A DNA stretch of 64,000 nucleotides from CATOSP01 sp965197545. Its GTDB lineage: Bacteria; Chloroflexota; Dehalococcoidia; Lucifugimonadales; UBA3495. The position numbers and the translations under genes were made by a program. The notes beneath the pieces are model-generated. The model did no database searches and was not told the DNA's origin. It was given only the letters and a program-made list of their open reading frames with translations. Numbering within the stretch: position 1 is the stretch's first letter; each line of letters begins with the position of its first letter. Of the stretch, positions 42,020 to 49,428 are shown one piece after another. Location: positions 1,488,001-1,552,000 of the forward strand of contig CBDANJ010000008.1 of the NCBI GenBank assembly GCA_965197545.1. The letters run 5' to 3'.

Positions 42020-42622
42020 ATGGCATACATCCTTGAAGGAAGCATCCTGGAAGTTTGCGACTGCAACGTACTCTGTCCCTGTTGGATTGGCGAAGACCCT
42101 GACAACGGAACGTGCGACTCCGTGATCGCCTACCACGTCGATAGCGGAGAAATCGAAGGCGTCGATGTATCCGGACTGACGATGGCGATGGCGGCACATA
42201 TCCCCGGCAACGTCTTGAAAGGCAACTTTCGCACCATGACGTTTGTCGACGACCGGGCCAGCAACGAACAGGAAGCCGCGCTCTTAAAGGCGTTTAGCGG
42301 GAAGCTGGGTGGGCCATTGTCAGACCTGGCTAATCTGGTCGGTGAGATGATGGGCGTGGAACGTGCGGCTATTACCTTCGACGTGCAGGGAGGGAAGGGC
42401 GTCCTTCGGATTGGGACCGACGCGGAGGCCGTGATGGAACCCTACCGCGGCCCCAGCGGAAACGTGACGACCCTCAACGAGAGTATATTTTCGACCATTC
42501 CCGGCAGCCCCGCTTATGTGGCCAAGGCTTTGACCTATCGAGTCAAGAACGCGGCCGTAGGGCTGGACGTCGATCTCAAAGACCACAACGCCATACAGGG
42601 GTCGTTCCGGTTCCAGGGATAA
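42020..42622 (+). CDS. DUF1326 domain protein
   Basis: 200 residues. The diagnostic N-terminus MAYILEGSILEVCDCNVLCPCW contains a C-x-C-x4-C-x-C pattern (residues 13-21), followed by another Cys in NGTCDS. The rest is a beta-rich domain (SVIAYHVDSGEIEGVDVSGL). The cysteine cluster suggests metal or thiol chemistry; function of the family is unknown. AAGAGGG overlapping the IS end is its ribosome site. The grdA-like selenoprotein gene follows after 54 bases on the same strand, so an operon of the two redox-type proteins is likely, now cut off from any older promoter by the IS element. Confidence 0.82.
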   Translation: MAYILEGSILEVCDCNVLCPCWIGEDPDNGTCDSVIAYHVDSGEIEGVDVSGLTMAMAAHIPGNVLKGNFRTMTFVDDRASNEQEAALLKAFSGKLGGPLSDLANLVGEMMGVERAAITFDVQGGKGVLRIGTDAEAVMEPYRGPSGNVTTLNESIFSTIPGSPAYVAKALTYRVKNAAVGLDVDLKDHNAIQGSFRFQG

Positions 42623-42676
42623 ACCAGGGCGATTCTATGCGCACTCGTACCGCATTTCAATCTTGGAGGACATAAC

Positions 42677-43132
42677 ATGCAGCTAGAAGGTAAGCGGGTA
42701 ATCGCGCTTGGCGAGCGCGACGGGGTCCAGGGCGCCGCACTTGCCAACTGCGCCCGCAGTTCCGGGGCGGAAGTAGTGTTGGAGGTGACCTACTGCTTCG
42801 TTTGAACCGCCTCTGGAGCCCTTGACCTGGAGGGTCAAGAAGAAATCAAGCGGACCGTGGACCGCATCGGGGCGGAAAACGTCATGGTCTTGCTGGGCAC
42901 TCCCACTCCGGAGAGCACCAGGTTGTACGCAATGACCGTAGACCAGGGAGACCCGTCCTGGGCCGGCGCACTGGCCGGGGCCGCCCTCGGCCTGCCCGCT
43001 TACCACATCATAGAACAGGAGATCAAAGACCAGATCGATCCCTCTACTTACGAGGCCGAGGTGGGGCTCGCAGAGATAGTATTGGACTCGGACGAGATCG
43101 TTAAGGCTCTTTCGGAAGTTCGCGGGAAGTGA
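42677..43132 (+). CDS. grdA: GrdA-like selenoprotein A (glycine/betaine/sarcosine reductase type)
   Basis: 151 residues with an in-frame TGA at 42803-42805 read as selenocysteine (Sec43). The sequence around it, TYCFV-Sec-TASGALDLEGQ, matches GrdA proteins (ECFV-Sec-TAAGAMDLE), giving a CxxU redox pair Cys40-Sec43. Similarity continues over the whole length: MQLEGKRVIALGERDGVQGA at the N-terminus, GDPSWAGALAGAALGLPAYH and KDQIDPSTYEAEVGLAEIVL after the TGA. TTGGAGG lies at 42662-42668. In anaerobes GrdA carries the carboxymethyl-selenoether to protein C and ends as a substrate of thioredoxin. GrdC/D/E are absent here. Conventional calling starts the gene at 42857 and loses the active site. 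Confidence 0.93.
42821..42839 (+). promoter_or_regulatory. Bacterial SECIS hairpin in the grdA-like gene
   Basis: A perfect 7-bp stem, CTTGACC (42821-42827) and GGTCAAG (42833-42839), closes the 5-base loop TGGAG. It starts 15 bases after the TGA, in the position of bacterial SECIS elements that bind SelB inside the coding region. The loop has the guanines expected for SelB contact, and the paired bases also fit the protein code (ALDLEGQ). Confidence 0.75.
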
Positions 43133-43221
43133 CCCGTTGACCGTGGTGGGTCTGATTATTTTATTGTGATGCACTCTCCCTGGCCTCGCATCGCACCTGA
43201 GTGGGGCCTTTTGTACCGGAA

Positions 43222-43776
43222 ATGACTACCGAACGAAAACTGGTGACGGCCGAGGAGTTGCTGCGGATGCCGAGCGGCAGGAATCGGTACGAACTTGTCC
43301 GGGGAGACCTGATTGAATTGGCTCCTACGGGTGACCCGCACGGAATCGTTGTGAGTAGAATTCACTACGCTCTGGCACATTACGTAGAACAGACCCGCCA
43401 CGGGGATATTCGCGTGGGTGAGACAGGTTACCGGCTCGAAAGTGATCCCGATACAGTCCGTGCCGCTGATGTGGCCTGGGTAGCGCCGGGGCGTATTCCT
43501 CCGGGGATACAGGGTTATCCCAACTTGGCGCCAGACCTGGCTGTCGAGGTAAAATCTCCGAGCGAGTCTCGGTCCACGTTGGGCGCCAAGGCAGAGTTGT
43601 GGCTTAGCTACGGCTCACGGGAGGTTTGGGTCGCCGACCCGGAAAGCGTCAGTATCACTGTTTATCGTGCTGGGCAATACCCCTTGACCTTGAATGAAAG
43701 CGCCGATCTCGACGGCGGGGACCTGCTGCCCGGATTCACCTCCCCAGTTTGGCGGCTTTTCAGGATGGACCCCTAA
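43222..43776 (+). CDS. Uma2-family (DUF820) putative restriction endonuclease-fold protein
   Basis: 184 residues. RNRYELVRGDLIELAPTGDPHG, then ADVAWVAPGRIP and PDLAVEVKSPSESRSTLGAKAELWLSYG are the Uma2 hallmark: a PD-(D/E)xK nuclease core with D in ADVAW and the ExK in VEVKSPS. REVWVADPESVSITVYRAG completes the fold. Family members are abundant in cyanobacteria and Chloroflexota, often mobile, with unknown targets. The ATG at 43222 is preferred to a GTG seven codons earlier. It separates the grdA-like gene from the convergent GrdB-like fragment. Confidence 0.85.
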   Translation: MTTERKLVTAEELLRMPSGRNRYELVRGDLIELAPTGDPHGIVVSRIHYALAHYVEQTRHGDIRVGETGYRLESDPDTVRAADVAWVAPGRIPPGIQGYPNLAPDLAVEVKSPSESRSTLGAKAELWLSYGSREVWVADPESVSITVYRAGQYPLTLNESADLDGGDLLPGFTSPVWRLFRMDP

Positions 43777-43841
43777 GGATCCAGGCTGAGACCGGACCCG
43801 GTTTCTATCCGCGGCGAACCCTTTGACGGTCATAGCTCGAT

Positions 43842-44330
43842 TCAATGGCCGGTCCCAAAGTTGAGGACTTCGAGACGTAACAGAGAAATTGTGTCCATCA
43901 TGTCGCCGGGTAGAGGGCCAGTTGGGACGATTTTCAGTTCGGGACGCATCGTGACACCCGCGGGGTTGTCCGGTGTCATAGCTGTAATCGACGGAATCCC
44001 GTTTCGTTGGGCCGCCAGGCAGACATCTCCGCAGGCCCGGCCGTAAAGCTCGAGGTCATATGCTGGACCGGCGACCACTACCTCCGGGCGGATTAGCGCC
44101 AGTCTGCTGTCTATCCACGCCAGGACTTCGTCCCTTCGGTCACTGAAGTAGCCGTCACCGCAGATGATTGTGGCCACCACGTCCCCTTGGTCCCCCAACA
44201 GGAAGTTCAGCAGCCGCGCTGGACCGATTGGCCTGTCACGGACCTCGATGGGCAAGTCCGCTTTCTCCCCCCGCCCTATACCCGCGTAGACCTGGTTCAG
44301 GTAGTGAACAACCCGGATGGGACTGGGCAT
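43842..44330 (-). CDS. Short protein matching the N-terminal part of GrdB
   Basis: 162 residues from an ATG with a perfect AGGAGGT upstream. IRVVHYLNQVYAGIGRGEKA, then GPARLLNFLLGDQGDVVATI, ICGDGYFSDRRDEVL and VVAGPAYDLELYGRACGDVC match the first 150-160 residues of selenoprotein B (GrdB/PrdB family, about 430 residues). The rest, including the region with the Sec, is not encoded here: the frame ends at a TGA after FGTGH. The TGA is followed six bases later by another, with no GrdB-like sequence, so it is a true stop. Either a deliberate short homolog or a truncated one. It lies 0.7 kb from the grdA-like gene, on the opposite strand. Confidence 0.82.
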   Translation of the reverse strand: MPSPIRVVHYLNQVYAGIGRGEKADLPIEVRDRPIGPARLLNFLLGDQGDVVATIICGDGYFSDRRDEVLAWIDSRLALIRPEVVVAGPAYDLELYGRACGDVCLAAQRNGIPSITAMTPDNPAGVTMRPELKIVPTGPLPGDMMDTISLLRLEVLNFGTGH

Positions 44331-44373
44331 GGGGTGACCTCCTGGCCTTACCCGCGCAGTGTGGGGGAGAGCG

Positions 44374-45288
44374 CTAGGCGGTTGGGGGATTGCTCCGGTA
44401 CCAGTCCACGATTTCGGAACCGGTGGCGGCCCAAACGCCGCCCCGCCGCATGATATGACCCAGCGCACGGTCCAAGTATCCGATGCGGAACGGCTGCCCG
44501 ATGAGCCACGGATGCAGGTTCAAGACCATCGTCCGCCCGTTATGCTGCCCGTCCTGGTAGAGAGTGTCGAATCCATCTTCGATTAGCTGCTGGTAGCGGC
44601 CTATGTTCACCCTCCGGTCCCAAAGGGCGACCACATCGTCCAACTCCACCATCACCGGCAGGGCGAAGATCTCTCCGTGAGGACTCTTGAGCGGGTATGG
44701 CTGTTCGTCGTTCACCCAGTCGCAGACGTAGCTGATGCCGGCCTCGGAGAGCAACTGGGGAGTCCGGGCGGACTCGCCGTATTCCGGTCCCAGCCATCCT
44801 ACCGGCGCGTTCCCCGTGGCCTGGGTCAGGGCCGAAATGGACTGTCCGATGTATTCCCGCTCAACATCCTCGGACATGTTGCTCGTAATCATGCGGGTCA
44901 GAGCGACCCCGTGCCCGATGATCTCCACGCCCTGCTCCTGGCAATGACGGACCAGGAACGGGTAATTTTCGGCGGTCATGGCGTCCATCGCCACGGTAGC
45001 TTTGATGCCGTGTTTCTCCAGGGTGTCCAACACCCTGAAAATCCCCACGCGGTGCCCGTATTCCCTGTGTCCCAGCCTGGCGTAGTCGGGGTACGACCTT
45101 GCGCTCAAACCTCCGGCGAATGGCGTCGCAAAACTATCTTCCGGCGGCTGCCATTCTGGATGGTCCAGGTCGACGATCACGCATAAGGCAACCCGCGCGC
45201 CGTCCGGCCATCGTAGAATTCCTCGTTTGCTGAGGGGGGACCAATCGTAATGCTCATGGTCCATCCCGAAGCGCCGTTCTGCTGGCAT
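44374..45288 (-). CDS. Polysaccharide deacetylase-family (PuuE-like) protein, copy 1
   Basis: 304 residues, NodB-homology fold. PDGARVALCVIVDLDHPEW is the opening strand, RVGIFRVLDTLEKHGIKATV the motif before the metal Asp/His region, and IIGHGVALTRMITS with the His of the GHG motif near residue 127. A typical NodB His-x3-His is not fully conserved, as in allantoinase-like PuuE proteins. Start has GAGGGGAAAAT upstream. A second paralog follows upstream on the same strand. Possible substrates are allantoin-like or N-acyl compounds; not determined. Confidence 0.82.
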   Translation of the reverse strand: MPAERRFGMDHEHYDWSPLSKRGILRWPDGARVALCVIVDLDHPEWQPPEDSFATPFAGGLSARSYPDYARLGHREYGHRVGIFRVLDTLEKHGIKATVAMDAMTAENYPFLVRHCQEQGVEIIGHGVALTRMITSNMSEDVEREYIGQSISALTQATGNAPVGWLGPEYGESARTPQLLSEAGISYVCDWVNDEQPYPLKSPHGEIFALPVMVELDDVVALWDRRVNIGRYQQLIEDGFDTLYQDGQHNGRTMVLNLHPWLIGQPFRIGYLDRALGHIMRRGGVWAATGSEIVDWYRSNPPTA

Positions 45289-45351
45289 ATTTTCCCCTCC
45301 TCGGCGGGAGCGAGGTCAAATAGGTGGATGGTGGGCCTCCCGGAGGCCGGG

Positions 45352-46269
45352 TTAGCGGTTGACCTGGGAGGCGTGGGCGACGGCCTCGTCGTAGTAGTTG
45401 GCGATGTAGTAGTCGGCGATGTCGTCGGCGGTGGTCTGCCAAACGCCGTCATGGGACATGATGTAGCCCAGGATGTCGTCCAGGTATTTGGCCCGGTGGG
45501 GTTGGCCCGTCAGATAGGGATGCAGCGCGATGCACATCACGCGGCCGCTTTGAGCCCCTTCCTGGTAGAGCTGGTCGAACTGGGCCTTGCATATTTCGGC
45601 GAAATAGTCCCCCTCGTAGTGCTGCCGGAAGAGGGGAGCGTCGTTCAACTCGATGGAGTAGGGGACCGACACCAGCTTGCCGCTCTTTACTTTGATCGGT
45701 ACGGGCTGGTCATCGTGCATCCAATCGGTGTGATAAATGAGACCGGACTCCGCCATCAGGTCGGGAGTCCGTTCGGTGCCGGAGATGGCTGGTCCCAGCA
45801 TCCCCTTTAATTGCTTGCCAGTGTGGAGTTTGAGGGTGTCGATGGTGTCCCGGTAAAACTCCCGCTCCTGATCTTCGGTGTAGGTGTTCAGGTAGCGGGT
45901 GTTGTAAATCCCGTGACTCATGAAATCGTAGTCGCGCTGGACCATGGCCTCTCCGATCTCAGGGAAGTGTTCCAACACGGCCATGTTCAGGGATACGCAG
46001 CAACGAATGTTGTGTTTGTCCAACACGTCCAGCATTCGCCAGAACCCCACCCGGTTCCCGTAGTCGCGGTAGGAATACCCTTGCACGTCGGGATAGGGTG
46101 TGCGCGGCCAGGGGTCACGGTGTCCGTCGAATTCGGGCTCGTACTCGTAATGCTCCACGTTGGGAGCGATCCACAGAGCGACCCTTGCGTCGTTGGGCCA
46201 CTTAATCGCAGGTCTGTCGATAATGGGACTGTAGTCCACTCGGTCCGGTGGAAGAGGCATAACATTCAC
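45352..46269 (-). CDS. Polysaccharide deacetylase-family (PuuE-like) protein, copy 2
   Basis: 305 residues, paralog of the next gene downstream: WPNDARVALWIAPNVEHYEY, RVGFWRMLDVLDKHNIRCCV, DFMSHGIYNTRYLNTYTEDQ and MCIALHPYLTGQPHRAKYL are the aligned blocks. It retains ALHPYLTGQPHR, the C-terminal His motif. The two genes are separated by 63 bases and are likely an operon. Tandem members of this group often act on ureides or N-formylated amines. Confidence 0.83.
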   Translation of the reverse strand: MNVMPLPPDRVDYSPIIDRPAIKWPNDARVALWIAPNVEHYEYEPEFDGHRDPWPRTPYPDVQGYSYRDYGNRVGFWRMLDVLDKHNIRCCVSLNMAVLEHFPEIGEAMVQRDYDFMSHGIYNTRYLNTYTEDQEREFYRDTIDTLKLHTGKQLKGMLGPAISGTERTPDLMAESGLIYHTDWMHDDQPVPIKVKSGKLVSVPYSIELNDAPLFRQHYEGDYFAEICKAQFDQLYQEGAQSGRVMCIALHPYLTGQPHRAKYLDDILGYIMSHDGVWQTTADDIADYYIANYYDEAVAHASQVNR

Positions 46270-46331
46270 CCCGGTTGGTGGTCGTCTTCGTGTCCGTCTA
46301 GGTAGCTGTTTAAGACCTCGTGTGGGACTGG

Positions 46332-47777
46332 CTATGCGACGTTGCTGGTCAGCCGCTCCAGGTTGGCCATCTCTGGAGAGTCTAGGTCAGCCGTAGGCCA
46401 GCCGCCCGCAGCTTCCTTGAGAGTCGAAGCGGCGGCGCCTACTTCTCCGCTTCCGGCCTGCGTCCGGCCCATCCAGAACTCGTCACGGACTGACGCCCTT
46501 CGGTTGAGCCGCTCCGTGAGCATCGCTTCCGCGTTCTCGAACTGCTCGGCCCGGATGTACGCTTCCAGCAACGTGTCCTCAAACACTTCGCGTTGGGCAT
46601 GGCTGCCGCCGATGCGGGCAAGGTCCCGGATTGGCTGCTCCATCAGGCGTACAGTCTCGCCGTAGTTGCCCTCGGCGAAGGCGGCGATTCCCTGGATCAT
46701 CGGCAAGGTCATCTCCTGGACGAGAACGTTGCCCCCCTCGGCTGCCGTCCGCATGGCGCCGATGGTTTTCTCCAAGGCCTCCTGGTCGCCTGCCGCTGCG
46801 AAAGCCAGGGCGGCGTGAGCATCGCGGAAGGGGGGGCCCGGGTTTCCGGCAGCGGGAAGGGCCTGGTCACGCACTTCCTCCCAGGGCTTGGGCGGGGGTG
46901 TTCCGCCGTAAATCGTCAACCGCCACATTAGGGAGGCGCTGTCGGCCAGTGATGCGGCGCTCTTAGACACTACAGATGGGCGTATATCGGTCTCGTACAA
47001 GTCCAGGGCGTTCTTGTACCGGCCCATAGCCAGTTCGAATAGGGCCAGGTGCCAAGACAGGTGTACATGATAGGAAGCCCGTTTGTCGAACCCTTCCAGC
47101 CAGTTTCCCAGGAAACCGCCTCCCGATGCGGCGTCGCCCTTCTCGAAGTAGACGTGGGTAACCGAGTGAGAGGCGACCGCGTTAAGAGGATACATCTCCA
47201 GGGACTTGCTTGCCAGCTTGAACGCCTCGTCCAACCGGCCTGTTTCATGGTGTGCGAACGCGTAACTGCCCAGGAAGGCCCAATCATCTTCACAATGTTT
47301 GGCGATGCTCTGGCACAGGGTGAATAGCTCGTCGGGAAAATTGGGGACTCCGGCGCTGTGACAGCCCTGCATGAATAGTCTCTGCGCCAACCGGAGCATC
47401 AGCACGTCCTTGGGGTATTCTTTCAAATGGTCGCGTATCACCCCGAGGGACTGAATGCCCTTGTTGTTGATCCACAGATCAATGGCCTCGATCCCCGCCT
47501 TCTCCCGGCTGGAAATGCCGACAGACAAGGACTGGGCGTTGGCGATGCCCTCCTTGGCCTCCGAGGCCGTGCCCCGCATCATGGCGACCCAGGCCATTCC
47601 GGCGTGGGCCATCGCAAAGCCTTCATCGGCATCTATTGCCTGTTGAAACCGTTCCTCGGGGCCAAAGTTCTGGGACAGCAGCAGATCGAGGCCCTCCAGG
47701 TAATGGTCTGCCGCCGTGCTGGAACTGGTGCTGATGGGAAGCCCAAAGCGGTCATTCATCCTTGCGCCGTTTGGCAT
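46332..47777 (-). CDS. TTC38-like tetratricopeptide repeat protein
   Basis: 481 residues, helical repeat protein. Start MPNGARMNDRFGLPISTSSS leads into AADHYLEGLDLLLSQNFGPE, then several TPR-like helix pairs with the pattern A-x2-G-x3-A (e.g. FAMAHAGMAWVAMMRG and YVRAEQFENAEAML-type repeats), matching the TTC38 family. AGGAGTAAGACG precedes the ATG. No catalytic motif. It heads the minus-strand run that includes the two deacetylase-like genes. Confidence 0.8.
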   Translation of the reverse strand: MPNGARMNDRFGLPISTSSSTAADHYLEGLDLLLSQNFGPEERFQQAIDADEGFAMAHAGMAWVAMMRGTASEAKEGIANAQSLSVGISSREKAGIEAIDLWINNKGIQSLGVIRDHLKEYPKDVLMLRLAQRLFMQGCHSAGVPNFPDELFTLCQSIAKHCEDDWAFLGSYAFAHHETGRLDEAFKLASKSLEMYPLNAVASHSVTHVYFEKGDAASGGGFLGNWLEGFDKRASYHVHLSWHLALFELAMGRYKNALDLYETDIRPSVVSKSAASLADSASLMWRLTIYGGTPPPKPWEEVRDQALPAAGNPGPPFRDAHAALAFAAAGDQEALEKTIGAMRTAAEGGNVLVQEMTLPMIQGIAAFAEGNYGETVRLMEQPIRDLARIGGSHAQREVFEDTLLEAYIRAEQFENAEAMLTERLNRRASVRDEFWMGRTQAGSGEVGAAASTLKEAAGGWPTADLDSPEMANLERLTSNVA

Positions 47778-47947
47778 CGTCTTACTCCTACCGAAATGTT
47801 CATGTGTGAACGGGTGGCTCGGATGTTTTTAGTTCGAGAGAAGTGTAAGTTTGGCGGGCACTTGGTGTCAACGAACGGTCGCTAATCACCCGGCAATACG
47901 GATATCATTATCGTGGATCGGGTAGAATGATTGGGAGGAGTTTTGCT

Positions 47948-48304
47948 ATGGGTACATTTCACTGGCCAATCGTAGTTGGAAATCTGGACCGGTCCAGTAT
48001 CCGAGAGATCGAAGCGATGGTGGATACTGGCGCGACTTACACAGTCTTGCCTTCCGCACTCTTAGCAGAGATAGGGATCGAAGCTACTCGAAAAGCCGAG
48101 TTCGAGTTTGCGGATGGAACGCTTGCTGAATTGAACATTGGGCAAGCATGGGTCTCCATTAACGGAGAGAGCGTCATCACCCAGGTGGTGTTCGGCGAGG
48201 ATGATACGTCGCCTTTGCTGGGAGCTTATACTTTGGAAGGGTTACTCCTAGCTGTAGACCCCTTTAATCAGAGGTTGGTTCCAACTCATGCCATTTGGTA
48301 TTAG
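47948..48304 (+). CDS. Retropepsin-like (clan AA) aspartic protease family protein, copy B
   Basis: 118 residues, identical in length to the copy at 10395-10751. Active-site block AMVDTGATYTVLPSALLAEIG, mid motif VVFGEDDTSPLLGAYTLEGL and end LLAVDPFNQRLVP, where the last 20 residues match the other copy almost exactly. GGGAGGAG lies at 47933-47940, right before the ATG. Likely a homodimeric Asp peptidase or a binding protein derived from it. It precedes the 2-hydroxyacid dehydrogenase by 35 bases on the same strand. Confidence 0.8.
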   Translation: MGTFHWPIVVGNLDRSSIREIEAMVDTGATYTVLPSALLAEIGIEATRKAEFEFADGTLAELNIGQAWVSINGESVITQVVFGEDDTSPLLGAYTLEGLLLAVDPFNQRLVPTHAIWY

Positions 48305-48339
48305 CTTCGCGGTCAGCGAATCTTTGGGGGATTGAGCCG

Positions 48340-49293
48340 ATGGGATTCAAACTTGTAATCTGCCCTCCTAACTATCAAGAGCACTGGCCGGATCGGCTGC
48401 GTGAGGAAATACCCGACGTAGAGGTCCACCTCTGCCCCACCGTGGGAGAGGCGATGGAAGTTATCGGAGACGCTGACGCCGCATTCGGCGATATCGTTCC
48501 CGAATTGCTGGAGCGCGCGCATAACCTGAAGTGGATTGCCTGTCCCCAGGCCGGACCCCGGGCAGGCTATTACCATGAATCGCTAATCGAAAGCGACGTC
48601 GTGGTAACCAACACCCGTGAAATTTATAACGACCATATCAGCGCCCACATCATGTCGCTGCTTTTGGCATTCGCGAGGGGGCTTCAGGTTTACATCCCGC
48701 AGCAGGTAGAGGGCACGTGGCGGCAGGGCTACGACTCCATATACTTGCCCGAAGCCACCGCGGTTGTGGTCGGTGTCGGCGGCATAGGTGGGGAGACGGC
48801 CCGTTTGTGCTCCGAATTTGGCATGACTGTGCTTGGCGTCGATCCCAGATTGACCGCTCCCACTCAAGGCGTGTCGGAGTTGCACCGCCCAGACTCTTTG
48901 CTAGACGTGTTGCCCCGAGGCGATTTCGTCATCGTGACCGTCCCTGAGACGCCTGAGACCCAGGGAATGTTCGGTTCCACCCAATTCCAGGCGATGAAGA
49001 ACAGTGGGTTCTTTATCAACATAGGCCGCGGAGCCACGGTCATTCTCGACGACCTCGTGGATGCGCTAAGAGCGGGCGAGATCGCTGGAGCGGGCCTGGA
49101 TGTGTTCCAGGTTGAACCGTTGCCTGCGGGACACCCCCTCTGGTCCATGCCTGGTGTCCTGATTACGCCCCACGTCGCTGGCGATGGCCCTTACCTCGAC
49201 GACCGGCGTACCGAACTGTTTATCGACAACTGCAAACGGTTCGACGAAGGCAGGGAACTACGCAACGTGGTGGACAAGGCCAACTGGTTTTAG
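48340..49293 (+). CDS. D-isomer-specific 2-hydroxyacid dehydrogenase
   Basis: 317 residues. The NAD-binding Rossmann motif is VVVGVGGIGGETARLCSEFG (about 142-161), with the acidic residue at the end of strand 2 in VLGVDPR. Catalytic residues: Arg230 (INIGRGATV), Glu259 (VEPLP) and His278 (TPHVAG). Together they define the family of reductases for 2-oxo acids (glyoxylate/hydroxypyruvate, formate dehydrogenase-like). The start at 48340 follows a GGGGGATTGAGCC site. A terminator-like hairpin follows the stop. Confidence 0.88.
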   Translation: MGFKLVICPPNYQEHWPDRLREEIPDVEVHLCPTVGEAMEVIGDADAAFGDIVPELLERAHNLKWIACPQAGPRAGYYHESLIESDVVVTNTREIYNDHISAHIMSLLLAFARGLQVYIPQQVEGTWRQGYDSIYLPEATAVVVGVGGIGGETARLCSEFGMTVLGVDPRLTAPTQGVSELHRPDSLLDVLPRGDFVIVTVPETPETQGMFGSTQFQAMKNSGFFINIGRGATVILDDLVDALRAGEIAGAGLDVFQVEPLPAGHPLWSMPGVLITPHVAGDGPYLDDRRTELFIDNCKRFDEGRELRNVVDKANWF

Positions 49294-49334
49294 TGTAAAG
49301 TTCCCTCAAGAACCCCATCCCATGGCAAAATGAA

Positions 49335-49369
49335 CGCCCCCGAATTCCCTGACGCAGGGTTCGGGGGCG
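49335..49369. terminator. Bidirectional terminator hairpin
   Basis: CGCCCCCGAA (49335-49344) pairs with TTCGGGGGCG (49360-49369), with an inner CCCTG/CAGGG stem. It lies between the convergent 2-hydroxyacid dehydrogenase and GMC oxidoreductase genes, so it can serve both. There is no long T-run on either side. Confidence 0.75.
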
Positions 49370-49428
49370 TCCCTATGTGACGGTTGCCAAGATTCAACGA
49401 CGGTGCTTGGCCGCCGCGTCGTCCGCGC

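Noticed and set aside
43842..43844. TGA at the end of the GrdB-like gene as Sec
   Set aside because: The sequence after it has a second TGA within four codons and no similarity to the Sec region of GrdB, which lies about 190 residues further on in the family.
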